Positions 1-8,965 of a DNA stretch of 64,000 nt are shown here, one piece after another; the stretch's first letter is position 1, and each line of letters begins with the position of its first letter. The position numbers and the translations under genes were made by a program. The stretch covers positions 3,301,584-3,365,583 of the forward strand of contig NZ_CP040098.1 in the NCBI RefSeq assembly GCF_005377625.1, written 5' to 3'. The stretch is from Desulfoglaeba alkanexedens ALDC (lineage in GTDB: Bacteria; Desulfobacterota; Syntrophobacteria; Syntrophobacterales; DSM-9756). Under the pieces are notes generated by a model. It was not told the origin of the DNA. It did no database searches and was given only the letters and a program-made list of their open reading frames with translations.

Positions 1-833
1 TTCATTCGATCCGAAAGCCTGCCGAAGGGATAGGCGGATTCTGAATAGACCAAGTTCATGCCGACCATCACCAGCGGGACGTAGGCGACCGGAATCCCCC
101 GCTGCTGGGCGCGGAGCACAAGGAAGGCTTCACTGAATCGCGCCAAGGTGAACACCGCGCCGATGCCGACGACCCACCAGTAAGCTCCGCCCAATCGCCC
201 GAGATTGTCGCGGCGAAGCGGATTGGTGCGTTTTTCGCCGACGTGCCGGTCCGGTTCGCGCACGCCGAACAAGAGCAGAGCGACAGCGATCATGCCCGGG
301 ATGACAGCGACCCAAAACACGGCTCGGAAGTCGTTGGCCCAGAGCAGCATCAGGCCGACCGCCAGCAGCGGGCCAAGGAGCGCCCCGACCGTGTCGAGGG
401 CTTGACGCAGGCCGAATGCCGCGCCGCGCATCGAAGATGGAGCCAGGTCGGCTACCAGTGCATCGCGGGGCGCGCCCCGCATCCCTTTCCCCACGCGATC
501 CAGCAAGCGGGCCGTGAAAACGACGGCGGCGGAGGGCGCGATGGCAAACAGCGGCTTGGTCAACGCTCCCAGGGCATAGCCGAAAACAGCCAGTGCCTTG
601 CGTTTGCCCAGATAATCGCTGAGTACGCCGGAAAAGACTTTGACGATGAGAGCCGTGGACTCGGCCACTCCTTCGATCAGGCCGACGGTGGATGCGCTGG
701 CACCCAAGGTGACGACTAGAAACAGGGGAAGCAGGCTGTGGATCATCTCGGACGAGATGTCCATGAACAGGCTCACCAGGCCGAGGGCCCAAATGCTGGC
801 CGGAATGCGTTCGAGCGGGGCGTGCGTGCTCAT
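1..833 (-). CDS. MFS transporter, C-terminal part outside the window
   Basis: Major facilitator superfamily permease, cut off by the window edge; 277 codons are visible from ATG at 833. The N-terminus reads MSTHAPLERIPASIWALG and runs into MDISSEMIHSLLPLF in the first membrane helix, a sequence typical of one bacterial MFS subgroup of unknown substrate. Several hydrophobic segments follow, with the loop motifs GVLSDYLGKRKAL and LLDRVGKGMRGAPRDAL, the basic cytoplasmic loops expected after helices 2 and 4. The last visible segment (FGRLSDRM) resembles the repeat of that loop in the second half of the protein. It starts 4 bp after the dedA stop and probably shares its transcript. The substrate cannot be read from the sequence; the family assignment is secure. 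Confidence 0.85.
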   Translation of the reverse strand, partial: MSTHAPLERIPASIWALGLVSLFMDISSEMIHSLLPLFLVVTLGASASTVGLIEGVAESTALIVKVFSGVLSDYLGKRKALAVFGYALGALTKPLFAIAPSAAVVFTARLLDRVGKGMRGAPRDALVADLAPSSMRGAAFGLRQALDTVGALLGPLLAVGLMLLWANDFRAVFWVAVIPGMIAVALLLFGVREPDRHVGEKRTNPLRRDNLGRLGGAYWWVVGIGAVFTLARFSEAFLVLRAQQRGIPVAYVPLVMVGMNLVYSESAYPFGRLSDRM

Positions 834-836
834 TAC

Positions 837-1460
837 CTACCCGGATACTCTCTGAATCCGTCTGGTACGTCGTTGCCATTTACGCCAATACAAAAAACAA
901 ATGATGCTGCAACCGGTTGCCAAAATCAATGTAACCCAGCGCAGGTTTTGCATCACCAGTTGCTCGTTGCGGCCAAACCAGAATCCCAAACCGGCCAGCA
1001 CCAACACCCATATTCCCGCGCCCAACGCCGTGGCCGCGCAAAAAATGAACATATTCATGCGGGCCAGCCCCGCCGGAAGTGAAATATACTGGCGGATGCC
1101 CGGAAGCAACCGGCCGACAAAGGTGCTGATATGCCCATGACGTTCAAAAAAGCGGTCGGCGTTTTCCAGGGACTTGGGGCTGACCAGCAGGTATCGCCCA
1201 TACTTTTCAAAGAACGGTCTTCCGAACTTCAGGGCGATCCAGTAGTTGAACACAGCCCCCAGCAGGCTGCCCAATGTGCCGCAAAAGATGACCATCGCAA
1301 TATTCATCTTCCCGCTTGCGGCAAGGTAGGCGGCCGGCGGGATCACCACCTCGCTGGGAAACGGAAAAAACGAAGACTCCAAGGCCATGAGCATCACGAT
1401 GCCCGGATAGCCCCATTGGCCGACGGTATCGACCAGCCAGACGACAACCTGGTGAAACAT
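837..1460 (-). CDS. DedA family membrane protein
   Basis: Polytopic inner-membrane protein of the DedA/SNARE-associated (VTT domain) family. Members include undecaprenyl-phosphate and phospholipid flippases needed for envelope homeostasis. About 207 residues, the usual length. The conserved acidic entry motif is present ([11 protein letters not shown], about residues 27-37), as is the arginine motif [18 protein letters not shown] in the middle, followed by C-terminal membrane helices. I chose ATG 1460 rather than 1481 because GGGAGG lies 7 bases upstream and because the gene before it ends at 1462, giving near-contact coupling. The actual lipid substrate is unknown. Confidence 0.88.
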   Translation of the reverse strand: MFHQVVVWLVDTVGQWGYPGIVMLMALESSFFPFPSEVVIPPAAYLAASGKMNIAMVIFCGTLGSLLGAVFNYWIALKFGRPFFEKYGRYLLVSPKSLENADRFFERHGHISTFVGRLLPGIRQYISLPAGLARMNMFIFCAATALGAGIWVLVLAGLGFWFGRNEQLVMQNLRWVTLILATGCSIICFLYWRKWQRRTRRIQRVSG

Positions 1461-1461
1461 G

Positions 1462-2010
1462 TCAAAGCCTCCCGTTCCCATGACGCCGCCTGGTATTATT
1501 GAAGATTATCAGACCGATGAACAACAAGGGTATCCCCGCCGCCACCGGCAGCACCCGTCCGGCCTGGAGCACCGGTTTTTGCCGGACATGGAACTGAATG
1601 GTCGGGCCGGTGTATACTTGTCGGCCGCCGCGGTCGGTGACGCTGACCACCACCCGGTAATCGCCGCCCTTGATCAGCCGCATGGGCCAGTCGGTGCGCA
1701 GCGTCTCTCCGGGTTTCAGGCTCGCCCCGGTAACGGCCTTATGCGCGCTCCAGTCCTCCAGGTCCACCGGTTGTTCATTGCCCGGGTCGATTTCAACCAG
1801 GCTGATCCACGCCACCAGGCCCTCGATGGGGGAAGTCCCCGTGTTGGTGATGGTGCTCCAGAATTGCAGGTGGTCTCCCATGACAGGCGACGCTGGATTT
1901 TTCTCGTCGGACCGTAGGTTGATAGAAACGGGGTCCAGGGCCGCCGCTGCAATAGACGCGGACAGCAGTATCGAAGCAATCACTGAAAACAGATTTGTCA
2001 GTATTTTCAT
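1462..2010 (-). CDS. Exported CARDB-like protein with C-terminal membrane anchor
   Basis: 182 residues. An N-terminal signal peptide ([24 protein letters not shown]) is followed by a beta-rich domain of about 110 residues with features of CARDB/immunoglobulin-like repeats ([19 protein letters not shown], then [15 protein letters not shown] and [14 protein letters not shown]). A hydrophobic helix at about 152-172 ([18 protein letters not shown]) and a short basic tail ([12 protein letters not shown]) form a stop-transfer anchor, so the domain should face the periplasm. It lies 12 bp after the ABC permease gene and is probably co-transcribed, suggesting an accessory role to that transporter. 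I do not recognise a named family beyond the fold-level resemblance. Confidence 0.72.
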   Translation of the reverse strand: MKILTNLFSVIASILLSASIAAAALDPVSINLRSDEKNPASPVMGDHLQFWSTITNTGTSPIEGLVAWISLVEIDPGNEQPVDLEDWSAHKAVTGASLKPGETLRTDWPMRLIKGGDYRVVVSVTDRGGRQVYTGPTIQFHVRQKPVLQAGRVLPVAAGIPLLFIGLIIFNNTRRRHGNGRL

Positions 2011-2022
2011 GACATTCCCCCC

Positions 2023-2778
2023 TTATTGAAAATCGGGACGGGCGGCGCTGCGCCGGGCCGCGAGCAGGCAGAGCCCCAACCATGCGGCGACGAGGAACAG
2101 CCGTGCCGTCTGGACTGAAAACGGCTCACTGTCGATGATGACGCTGTCGAAGGTGTTGAGGGCTCCGGCGAACGGATTGACGGCGTCCAGGGCGCGGCCG
2201 ATGACGCTGCCGCGCAGGCCCGGTCCGATCAAAAGCGGACTTGCGGACAGCATCAGCAAGGTGACCGTGGTGAGCAGCGATGTCATGACGCTGCCCGTTC
2301 GGGCCGACAGCGCCATGGCCAGGTAGCCGAATCCGAGCACCACCGGGGTGCCGAAAAGCGCCAGGTAGAACAGGGCCGGGCCGAGATTCTGGCCGCTTGC
2401 GCCCACGGCCCAAAGATAGGGGACACTGGTCACGAACATGACTCCCCAGGCGGTCAGCAGGCCCAATATCTTTCCGGCCAGCAAGGCGTCAGGAGCAACG
2501 GGCGCGCACAGCAAGGGCACCAGAGTGCCACGCTCCTTTTCCCCGGCGTAAGCGTCGCTTCCCAAAATCGCCGCCAGCAGCGCTCCGGCCGCCATGACCG
2601 TTCCGGCCATCATATAGACGACCTGGGCGTTGTCGAGCAGACTGAGCTCGGTGTTGCTCACCAGGAGCAGGCTGAACGCCGACAGCAGGCCGCTGAAGGT
2701 CAGCAACCATACCATACCTCTTTGACTGCGCAGCATCTGTGCACTTTCCTTACGGGCAATGATCAACGTCGTGTTCAT
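2023..2778 (-). CDS. ABC-2 type transporter permease (NosY-like)
   Basis: Inner-membrane subunit of an ABC-2 exporter, 251 residues with about six hydrophobic segments. The N-terminus MNTTLIIARKESAQMLRSQR is the usual cytoplasmic start of NosY-like permeases, and the GEKERGTLVPLLCAPV segment is the typical coupling loop of ABC-2 permeases (also seen in gliding and copper-processing exporters). I chose ATG 2778, which follows GGAGG by 7 bases and overlaps the TGA of the ATPase gene; a longer reading frame back to 2889 is only the overlap with that gene. It pairs with the ATPase at 2778-3710 and the anchored protein at 1462-2010. Substrate unknown. Confidence 0.85.
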   Translation of the reverse strand: MNTTLIIARKESAQMLRSQRGMVWLLTFSGLLSAFSLLLVSNTELSLLDNAQVVYMMAGTVMAAGALLAAILGSDAYAGEKERGTLVPLLCAPVAPDALLAGKILGLLTAWGVMFVTSVPYLWAVGASGQNLGPALFYLALFGTPVVLGFGYLAMALSARTGSVMTSLLTTVTLLMLSASPLLIGPGLRGSVIGRALDAVNPFAGALNTFDSVIIDSEPFSVQTARLFLVAAWLGLCLLAARRSAARPDFQ

Positions 2779-3710
2779 CATGCCACCTCCTGCGTCTGAT
2801 GTAGCTCCTGGCCGGTATGACTCATGTAAAGCTCCTCCATACTCGACGCCTCGGAACGAATTTCCAAAATTTTCCAGCCGCGCCGCCACAGCTCACCCCA
2901 AAGCGGGGATGGCCCTTCGGACGGCTTGACTTGGACCTGAACGCGCCACCAGCCGCCTTCGTGGCCCAATACGGTCATCCCGGCCGGAAGGTTACCGGTG
3001 TCCGGTTCGGTTTCCAGACGCAGACGGTATTGTTGACCGCCCCCCTGTTCCGCCAGCAGATCGGCAATCGAACCTTCGAGCCGGGTGCGGCCGTTGTCGA
3101 TGATCCCGATCCGGTTGCACAAACGGTCCACATCGTCCAACAGGTGGGTACACAACAGCACTCCAGCCTTTCCATCGGAGGCGAATTCCACCAGCAGGTC
3201 GTGAATCTCGCGCCTGCCCTTGGGGTCGAGCCCGTTGGTGGGCTCGTCCAGAATCAGCAATTTGGGGTGCGGCGTTAAGGCCCGTGCCACGGCCAGGCGC
3301 TGCTTCATTCCTCGCGAATAGGTCCCGATAGGGCGGTGCGCTTCCGCCCCAAGTCCTACTTTTTCCAACATTTTTGCCACATCTTTTTCGGTGGGGGCAA
3401 AATCGTAGAGCCGTCCGTACCATTTGAGATAGTCGGGGGCGGTCATCCAGTCGTAAAACCCCGCCTTTTCCGGCATCACCCCCACCGAACGGCGGATGGA
3501 AACGGCGTCGTCCGCCGGGTTGCCACCCAGAACGCCGATACGTCCACTTTCGAAAACGCGGAGGCCCAAAAGGGCAAAAATAGTGGTGGACTTACCGGCC
3601 CCGTTCGGCCCCAGCAGACCATACGTGTCACCGGGACGCAGATGCATATCAACGCCCTTGAGGATTTGCTTTCCTTCGATACTTAACCGAAGGTTCTCGA
3701 TATTGATCAT
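2778..3710 (-). CDS. ABC transporter ATP-binding protein (NosF-like)
   Basis: 310-residue ABC ATPase that would energise the neighbouring permease. Walker A GPNGAGKST is at residues 34-42, the signature YSRGMKQRL at 131-139 and Walker B with catalytic glutamate LLILDEP at 151-157, followed by TNGLDPKGR. The C-terminal 80 residues form the extra regulatory domain common in ABC-2 exporter ATPases. The stop codon overlaps the permease start, indicating translational coupling. The order ATPase-permease-small exported protein resembles nosFY-type operons, but no nosZ, nosD or nosL is visible, so a role in copper assembly should not be assumed. Confidence 0.9.
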   Translation of the reverse strand: MINIENLRLSIEGKQILKGVDMHLRPGDTYGLLGPNGAGKSTTIFALLGLRVFESGRIGVLGGNPADDAVSIRRSVGVMPEKAGFYDWMTAPDYLKWYGRLYDFAPTEKDVAKMLEKVGLGAEAHRPIGTYSRGMKQRLAVARALTPHPKLLILDEPTNGLDPKGRREIHDLLVEFASDGKAGVLLCTHLLDDVDRLCNRIGIIDNGRTRLEGSIADLLAEQGGGQQYRLRLETEPDTGNLPAGMTVLGHEGGWWRVQVQVKPSEGPSPLWGELWRRGWKILEIRSEASSMEELYMSHTGQELHQTQEVA

Positions 3711-3762
3711 GGTGTAAGCCTCGCACTAAGAAATTAACACGACATTGCCGCCGTTGATAACA

Positions 3763-3805
3763 GCGCGCCCTGAACCAGTTTGACAAGTCCGCGTTCAGGG
3801 CGCGC
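3763..3805 (-). terminator. Hairpin downstream of the PepSY gene
   Basis: A perfect 13-bp stem (GCGCGCCCTGAAC at 3763-3775 and its complement at 3793-3805) with a 17-base loop lies just after the PepSY stop codon. Only a weak T-rich stretch follows on the minus strand, so termination efficiency is uncertain. Confidence 0.55.
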
Positions 3806-3815
3806 CGGTTGGGTA

Positions 3816-4217
3816 TTAATCCTCACGGTCCTGGTCATTGTCTTCGCCGGATTCGCGATCCTCGTCGTCCGCTTTGTCCTTTTCCATGGCCAGCACCTTC
3901 CCGGTACCGGCATCCACCTTCACATCCACGACGGACTTGTCGGCGGACACCACCTTGATCCCATACACCAGAAAGCCGTTTTCATCCTCCAGTTCCGTCT
4001 TCAAGATTTGGCCCTGGACCGAGGCCAAGGCTTTCTGAACGGCCTGATCCATCGAGATCTTGGCCATCGAGGGGAACTCCGCCTCGGACTGCTTTTCGAT
4101 CCGGATGGTGCCATTCTTGACTTCGGTACCGTCCGTATCGGCGAAACTTGCGCCGGCGACGGCAAAACCGATGGCCAAAGCTCCGCTTCCAATGACCGCA
4201 ATCCATTTGCCTTTCAT
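3816..4217 (-). CDS. Exported PepSY-domain protein
   Basis: 133-residue secreted protein. The signal peptide MKGKWIAVIGSGALAIGFAV ends near AGASFA. A PepSY domain follows at about residues 45-110 (ISMDQAVQKALASVQGQILKT, then LVYGIKVVSADKSVVDVKVDAGTGKVL), and the tail is very acidic (DDEDRESGEDNDQDRED). PepSY domains are periplasmic modules linked to peptidase inhibition and metal or redox regulation. ATG 4217 is chosen because it opens the signal peptide and has GAGG 8 bases upstream; a longer frame to 4316 adds only arginine/cysteine-rich sequence. It may belong to the ABC operon that follows but a hairpin separates them. Confidence 0.82.
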   Translation of the reverse strand: MKGKWIAVIGSGALAIGFAVAGASFADTDGTEVKNGTIRIEKQSEAEFPSMAKISMDQAVQKALASVQGQILKTELEDENGFLVYGIKVVSADKSVVDVKVDAGTGKVLAMEKDKADDEDRESGEDNDQDRED

Positions 4218-5176
4218 GATGATACCTCGTCTTCTTCGGGTTATTCCGGCAGCGCATCGGCAAGACGACCCGTGTCTTGTCCCCACCGGGTTGACGCCAC
4301 TGTAAACCCTCATCATGAAGAGAGCATGAACCGAAGCGTATTGTTACCAGGTGCCGGAGGGAATCGGAGTTTGATCCCGGTGCCGAGGCCTTGTGGACCC
4401 GGGCCGTTAAACAGGGCTTTAAAGGCAGTGAATCCATGGTGCGCCGGTATGTGAGGCTGGCCAAGATGCAGCTTGGCTCATCTTTGACCGTTGCAAAAAA
4501 GTATATCTGTAATGTCAATCACATACGACCCCGTTGGAAGTTTTTGGCACTACACTCCCTTCCGTCTAGGGGAGTACCCGGATGGTGGGAGGGATGGCAA
4601 CTCCCACGGCCCTGAAGACGCTGCTGCACGTGCCCAGACACGGGGACCGCAGAGCGAAGCGCTTGCCGTTCTCCTCGATGACGATTTCCTGGAGCTCGAA
4701 CCGCTTTTTCTTATGCGGACCGATGCGCGCCTGTAAATCGCTTTCCCCGTGTCGTTCCGAACAGCGGCCCCTTCCCGCGTCATTCCAAACGACCGGATGC
4801 TCTTCCGCCGTCTCGTTCCGATGAACCTGGATTCCCCGGATCGACTCCGGGGCAGTCTTTGGTCAAGCCCGGAATGACGGCCAAAAGCCGGACGCATCCG
4901 GTTTGCCTCAGCACCTCGATGATGTGGGTTTAATTCAAAAGGCATCGGCAACCTGGGCCATCGCTTCTAATCCGCAAGTCTTAATGTTTTCTTCATAAAA
5001 CAAATCCTAGAGTGCTTCATTAACGATTTTTTAATCGAGGTGAAAGCCATGCTGGGGAAAGTCATGCATGCACAGATTTCGGTTATCACAAACCGATTTA
5101 ATTGATCATTTTTCGATTATGACAATCAAACATCCTGTTTTTACTAAAAAGCAACTGTTCAAGGTAAGGCATTCGG
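4218..5176. other. Gene-free stretch before the polysaccharide island
   Basis: No convincing gene in about 960 bp. On the minus strand, 4562-4790 has an open frame reading QARIGPHKKKRFELQEIVIE, which looks coding-like but has no start, no recognisable family and no ribosome site; it may be a gene relic. A repeat occupies 4778-4879. From about 4980 to 5176 the sequence turns markedly AT-rich, in contrast to the GC-rich genes on both sides, and presumably holds the promoter of the gene at 5177. Confidence 0.5.
4778..4879. repeat. Imperfect palindromic intergenic repeat
   Basis: The ends CGTCATTCC (4778-4786) and GGAATGACG (4871-4879) are inverted repeats. Inside is a second hairpin, CCCCGGA (4834-4840) with TCCGGGG (4846-4852). 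This architecture is typical of the REP/MITE-like elements scattered between genes in many Desulfobacterota genomes; no open frame is carried. Confidence 0.6.
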
Positions 5177-6367
5177 ATGCGCATTGGCTTTCTTTTAAAC
5201 CATGACCAAATTCATCAGGTCGCCCACAGCCTTCCTATCGCCATCGCGCTGGCCGATGGTGGTTTTACCGGGGAGATCATTGTCGCCACCACGACGGAGC
5301 GGATGAAGCGGGAGTGTTTGCGCCTGGGCGGGGACCGAATCGGGCGCAGCATCCAGTATGTGACATTGGAACTGAAGAGCAAGTCCAAGATCCTTTCCCA
5401 CTTGCTGGAAATCGCCATGCCTGCCCGCAAGTTGCTGATCTATGGCGACAATCTGGATTTCTTCCGCAGCTTGGACATTATGGTCGTAGCGGAGAAAACC
5501 TCCCTGGTTCTGAAGAAGCTCTATGGGCTGAAGGATCTGAAAATCGTCCATACGCGCCACGGAGCCGGGGATCGTGCCATCGGTTTTGATAAGGCGAGCG
5601 CCGGTTTCGATCATGTGCTGTGCTCAGGGCCCAAAATCAAGGAGCGGCTGATCACGGAGGCGGGTGTGCCGGCGGAGCGTATCAGCATTGTCGGCTACCC
5701 GAAATTCGATATGCTCAATCCCAGCGTCATGCGGTTTCCGGCGCGGAACGGCAAGCCTGTCGTGCTGTATAATCCCCATTGTTCTCCCCATCTGTCCTCC
5801 TGGTTCAAACATGGGCGGCAGGTGCTGGATTTCTTCATCGAGAACGAGGATTACGAGCTCATCTTCGCCCCGCATGTCATGCTGTTCGAACGTAGCTTCG
5901 TACTCACCATCGACAAGCTGCGCCTCAACCGGAGGGGCCATATCGATGTGCGGTACCTGAAGGCCCCGAACATTCGTATCGATTTGGGCAGCCGTGCCTG
6001 CACGGATATGAGTTACACGCTGATGGCCGATCTCTACCTGGGGGATGTCAGCAGCCAGGTCTATGAATTCCTGCTGCGGCCGCGTCCCTGTCTGTTCCTG
6101 AACAGCCAGGGTGTAGACTGGCGCAATGATCCCAACTACACGCAGTGGCAGGCGGGCCCTGTCATTGATAATCCGGCACAATTGGCCACGGGCCTGAAGC
6201 GCGCCTTCGAAAGTCATACGGGAGAATATCTTGCAGTACAGCAGCAGATGTTCGCCCGGAGTTTTGATCTGGATGATCGCCCCTCCTCCAGGCGGGCGGC
6301 TGAGGTTCTGATGCGGCTGACCGACCAGACAGCGGGCAGGGTTGGATCATCCAGAGCTACCGGATAA
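5177..6367 (+). CDS. CDP-glycerol glycerophosphotransferase-like glycosyltransferase
   Basis: 396 residues, cytoplasmic, GT-B-like. The C-terminal half carries the best family clue: GDVSSQVYEFLLRPRPCLFLN matches the Glyphos_transf pattern D-x-S-S-x-x-x-[DE]-[FY]-L-L-x-x-[KR]-P. A nucleotide-sugar-like segment (IVHTRHGAGDRAIG) and GYPKFDML lie in the middle, as in relatives of UDP-GlcNAc 2-epimerase. Likely role: transfer of a polyol-phosphate or sugar residue in surface polysaccharide synthesis. It opens an island of similar genes; the sequence style looks alphaproteobacterial. AAGGTAAGG upstream of ATG 5177 is a plausible ribosome site. Exact donor and acceptor are unknown. Confidence 0.65.
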   Translation: MRIGFLLNHDQIHQVAHSLPIAIALADGGFTGEIIVATTTERMKRECLRLGGDRIGRSIQYVTLELKSKSKILSHLLEIAMPARKLLIYGDNLDFFRSLDIMVVAEKTSLVLKKLYGLKDLKIVHTRHGAGDRAIGFDKASAGFDHVLCSGPKIKERLITEAGVPAERISIVGYPKFDMLNPSVMRFPARNGKPVVLYNPHCSPHLSSWFKHGRQVLDFFIENEDYELIFAPHVMLFERSFVLTIDKLRLNRRGHIDVRYLKAPNIRIDLGSRACTDMSYTLMADLYLGDVSSQVYEFLLRPRPCLFLNSQGVDWRNDPNYTQWQAGPVIDNPAQLATGLKRAFESHTGEYLAVQQQMFARSFDLDDRPSSRRAAEVLMRLTDQTAGRVGSSRATG

Positions 6368-6465
6368 CCCTGGTTATCACGATCCTGCTGCCCTTCTTCA
6401 ATGAGGAAGGCTGGATCGGGGATGGCATCATCAGGATCATTGCGCGGGTCGGGCCGGCGATATAG
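6361..6465 (+). pseudogene. Relic of a family 2 glycosyltransferase N-terminus
   Basis: In the frame starting at 6361 the sequence reads LVITILLPFFNEEGWIGDG and stops at 6463-6465. This is the first strand and loop of a GT2 glycosyltransferase (the V-x-[VI]-x-[LV]-P-x-[FY]-N-E-E motif). There is no start codon in frame and the rest of the enzyme is missing. It overlaps the end of the preceding gene by 7 bases, the expected position for a translationally coupled downstream gene that was then deleted. The sequence between 6466 and 6551 holds no recognisable gene. Confidence 0.55.
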
Positions 6466-6551
6466 CCTGAATCGCCGGCCCCGGATGCGTTGGCCTTGAT
6501 GATTTCCTGTGTCCAGACTGGAATGCCGTCGCTCTGTGTGGGAGAGGCGAA

Positions 6552-7868
6552 TTGGACGTGAAACAGGTTGGGGCGTCGCAGGGGACGCTGCGGCGGATTT
6601 TCGGCGGGCTGGGGCTGGTACTGGGGGGCAAGGCCGGGGCGGGGCTGATCAGCCTGGCCTATCTGGTTATCGCCACCCGCGCCCTGGGCCCGCATGATTA
6701 TGGCGTGCTGGTGCTGATCCATGGTTATGTTACCACGGTCTGCGGCATCGTGGAATTTCCTGCCTGCCAGGCGGTGGTCCGCTATGGGGCGGAGGCGCGG
6801 CGTGATGAGGCCACGCACCGGCTGGCCCGCCTGCTGCGGTTCGGAGCCCGGGTGGAACTGCTGGGCGGGCTGACCGCCATCGTGATAGCGGCACTGTGCG
6901 CCCCGCTGATCGGTCCACGGCTGGGCTGGCCGGAAACGGCGCTCGTTTTCTCCATTCCTTACAGTCTGGCCGTGCTGGGCTCTGTGCGCTCCACCCCGGC
7001 CGGCTATCTGCAATTGATCAACCGATTCGATCTGCTGGGGCTGCATAACCTGGTCCAGCCGCTGGTACGGCTGACCGGCGCTGCTCTGGCGGCCGTGGCC
7101 CGCTGGGGGCTGACCGGCTTTCTGGTGGCCTGGTTGCTCGCGGCGCTGGCGGAATTCGCCGTGCTCTGGGCCCTTGGCCTCTGGTTCGCACACCGCCATC
7201 TGGGACGGGATTTGCGCTATCCGGAGCCGGGCAATGCGGTAGCGGACAATCCGGGCATCTGGCGCTTCCTGCTTATCAGCAATGCCGATGTGACCTTAAG
7301 CGAACTTGCCGGCCGGGCGGTGCCGCTGATTGTCGGCTGGGTGCTGGGGCCGACAGCGGCCGGCCTGTTCTCCGTGGCGCAACGGGCCACCGTGCTGATC
7401 ACCCAGCCGGCCCAGATTCTGGGTGATACCGCCTATCCGGAAATGGCCCGCATGGTGGCCGGCGGACAGGGCGGCAGCGCCCTGCGCCACACACTGGTGC
7501 GCGTCACCGGCATCGCCCTGGCGGCCAGCCTGCCCATCATCGCCATTATCTGGTTATTCGCCCCGCAGATCGTCCGGTTGATCGCCGGGCCGGAATTTGC
7601 CGGAGCAACGGGGCTCATGGTGGTGCTGGTACTGGCCCGCGCACTGGCCCTGGCCGGCCCACCCGCCACGGCGGCGCTGACGGCACTGGGACGGCCCGGC
7701 TGGTCCATGTCCGCCAACCTGACCGCCAACCTGCTGTTCCTGCCCATCTTCCCGGTACTGCTGAATCTCCAGGGGCTGAATGGGGCTGGCACCCAGGCCA
7801 TGGGACAGGCCGCCACCGTCAGCCTTCTGCTGTTGATCCTAACCTGGAAGCGGAGTGCGCAGATATGA
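6552..7868 (+). CDS. Lipopolysaccharide/exopolysaccharide flippase (Wzx family)
   Basis: 438-residue polytopic membrane protein of the MOP superfamily, about 12 hydrophobic segments. The start is TTG at 6552, with GGAGAGG upstream at 6541-6547. Typical polysaccharide-synthesis-protein features are the N-terminal GGKAGAGLISLAYLVIATR and RALGPHDYGVLVL segments, and the second-half NADVTLSELAGRAVPLIVGW and LGPTAAGLFSVAQR. It would flip lipid-linked oligosaccharide units to the periplasm for the products of neighbouring transferases. The stop overlaps the next start by 4 bases (ATGA). GC content and codon use are higher than in the host genes, in keeping with transfer. Confidence 0.85.
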   Translation: MDVKQVGASQGTLRRIFGGLGLVLGGKAGAGLISLAYLVIATRALGPHDYGVLVLIHGYVTTVCGIVEFPACQAVVRYGAEARRDEATHRLARLLRFGARVELLGGLTAIVIAALCAPLIGPRLGWPETALVFSIPYSLAVLGSVRSTPAGYLQLINRFDLLGLHNLVQPLVRLTGAALAAVARWGLTGFLVAWLLAALAEFAVLWALGLWFAHRHLGRDLRYPEPGNAVADNPGIWRFLLISNADVTLSELAGRAVPLIVGWVLGPTAAGLFSVAQRATVLITQPAQILGDTAYPEMARMVAGGQGGSALRHTLVRVTGIALAASLPIIAIIWLFAPQIVRLIAGPEFAGATGLMVVLVLARALALAGPPATAALTALGRPGWSMSANLTANLLFLPIFPVLLNLQGLNGAGTQAMGQAATVSLLLLILTWKRSAQI

Positions 7869-8965
7869 CCACCACCCTACGCATTGCCTATATCATTAAT
7901 TCCGTGGAAGGCGGCGGGGCTGAGCTGGCCGTTCCCGCCCTCACCCGAGTGATGCGCGATGCCGGGGCGAGTGTGCGTGTCTTCGCCCTGACACGCCGGG
8001 ATGGCCGCGCCCTGCCGCGGATGCAGGCGGCCGGGCTGGACCCGCTGGTACGCGAGGGCGGGTTGCAGGACCATTGGCAGGCATTGCGCTGGCTGCACCG
8101 GGAGGTGCGGGCCTGGGGTGCCACCCATCTCTGGACCTCGCTCAACCGCGCCAACACCATGGGTTTGCTGCTGGGGCCTTACCTGGGCCTGCCCGTCATC
8201 TGCTGGCAGCAAGCGGCTCATCTGAGACCCTGGATGCGCCGGCTGATGCGGCTGCTGCAATCACGGGCGGCGTTGTGGGTGGGGGATTCCGCCTACATCG
8301 CAGACCTGACGCGCCAACGGCTGGCGGTGCGAAAGGATCGGCTGATGACCTGGCCGATCTTCGCCGCCGATCCTGACCAGCCTGTCTCCGCCCCCTGGCA
8401 ACCGGGGCAGACCCTGCAACTGGGCAGCCTGGGCCGGCTGCATCCAGAGAAGGGCTATGAAGAATTGATCAAGGCGCTGGCCCTCTTGCGCCGGCAAGGC
8501 TTCACCCCGCCCTGTCCCATTCGGCTGACCCTGGCCGGTGAGGGCAAGGAGCGGGCAAGGCTGGCGGCCCTGGCAGCCCGGGGCGGGGTGGCGGACATTG
8601 TGCTGCCCGGCTATATTGATCGGCCGCAGCACTTCCTGTCCGGGTTGCATCTCTATCTGCAGCCATCGCATTCCGAGGGGTTCTGCATCGCGGCCCACGA
8701 AGCGATGGTGGCGGGCCTGCCCGTGCTGGCCTCCGCCGTGGGGGAAATCCAGTTCAGCATCCGCGAGGGCATTACCGGCCACACGGTGCCGCCCCGCGAT
8801 GTGCCCGCGCTGGCCGACCGGCTGGGCCGGATGCTGGCCGAACCGGGGCGGCTGCACACTATGGGCGCCGCCGCGCGAAGCCTTATCCTGGATCGTTTCT
8901 CCATCAGCCGCTTCAACGCGGCGGGTCAGGCAATCATGCGGCGGATCAGCGCAACCGGCGCCTGA
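7865..8965 (+). CDS. Glycosyltransferase family 4
   Basis: 366-residue GT-B retaining glycosyltransferase. N-terminal domain: AYIINSVEGGGAELAVPAL, the glycine-rich acceptor-side start. C-terminal domain: LGSLGRLHPEKGYEELIKAL and then PSHSEGFCIAAHEAMVAGLP, which contains the E-x7-E nucleotide-sugar motif (EGFCIAAHE). Acts in the cytoplasm adding a sugar to a lipid-linked polysaccharide intermediate. It is coupled to the flippase by a 4-base overlap and runs tail-to-tail into the gene at 8946-9827, overlapping it by 20 bases. Confidence 0.9.
   Translation: MTTTLRIAYIINSVEGGGAELAVPALTRVMRDAGASVRVFALTRRDGRALPRMQAAGLDPLVREGGLQDHWQALRWLHREVRAWGATHLWTSLNRANTMGLLLGPYLGLPVICWQQAAHLRPWMRRLMRLLQSRAALWVGDSAYIADLTRQRLAVRKDRLMTWPIFAADPDQPVSAPWQPGQTLQLGSLGRLHPEKGYEELIKALALLRRQGFTPPCPIRLTLAGEGKERARLAALAARGGVADIVLPGYIDRPQHFLSGLHLYLQPSHSEGFCIAAHEAMVAGLPVLASAVGEIQFSIREGITGHTVPPRDVPALADRLGRMLAEPGRLHTMGAAARSLILDRFSISRFNAAGQAIMRRISATGA

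Noticed and set aside
130..879. Long minus-strand open frame of about 249 codons
   Set aside because: It is an antisense-type shadow of the MFS gene (start 833, other frame), whose product has clear membrane-protein character while this one is rich in R, G, H and P.
3816..4316. Longer reading of the PepSY gene
   Set aside because: The extra 33 residues (rich in R and C) precede the signal peptide and have no ribosome site; ATG 4217 is better supported.
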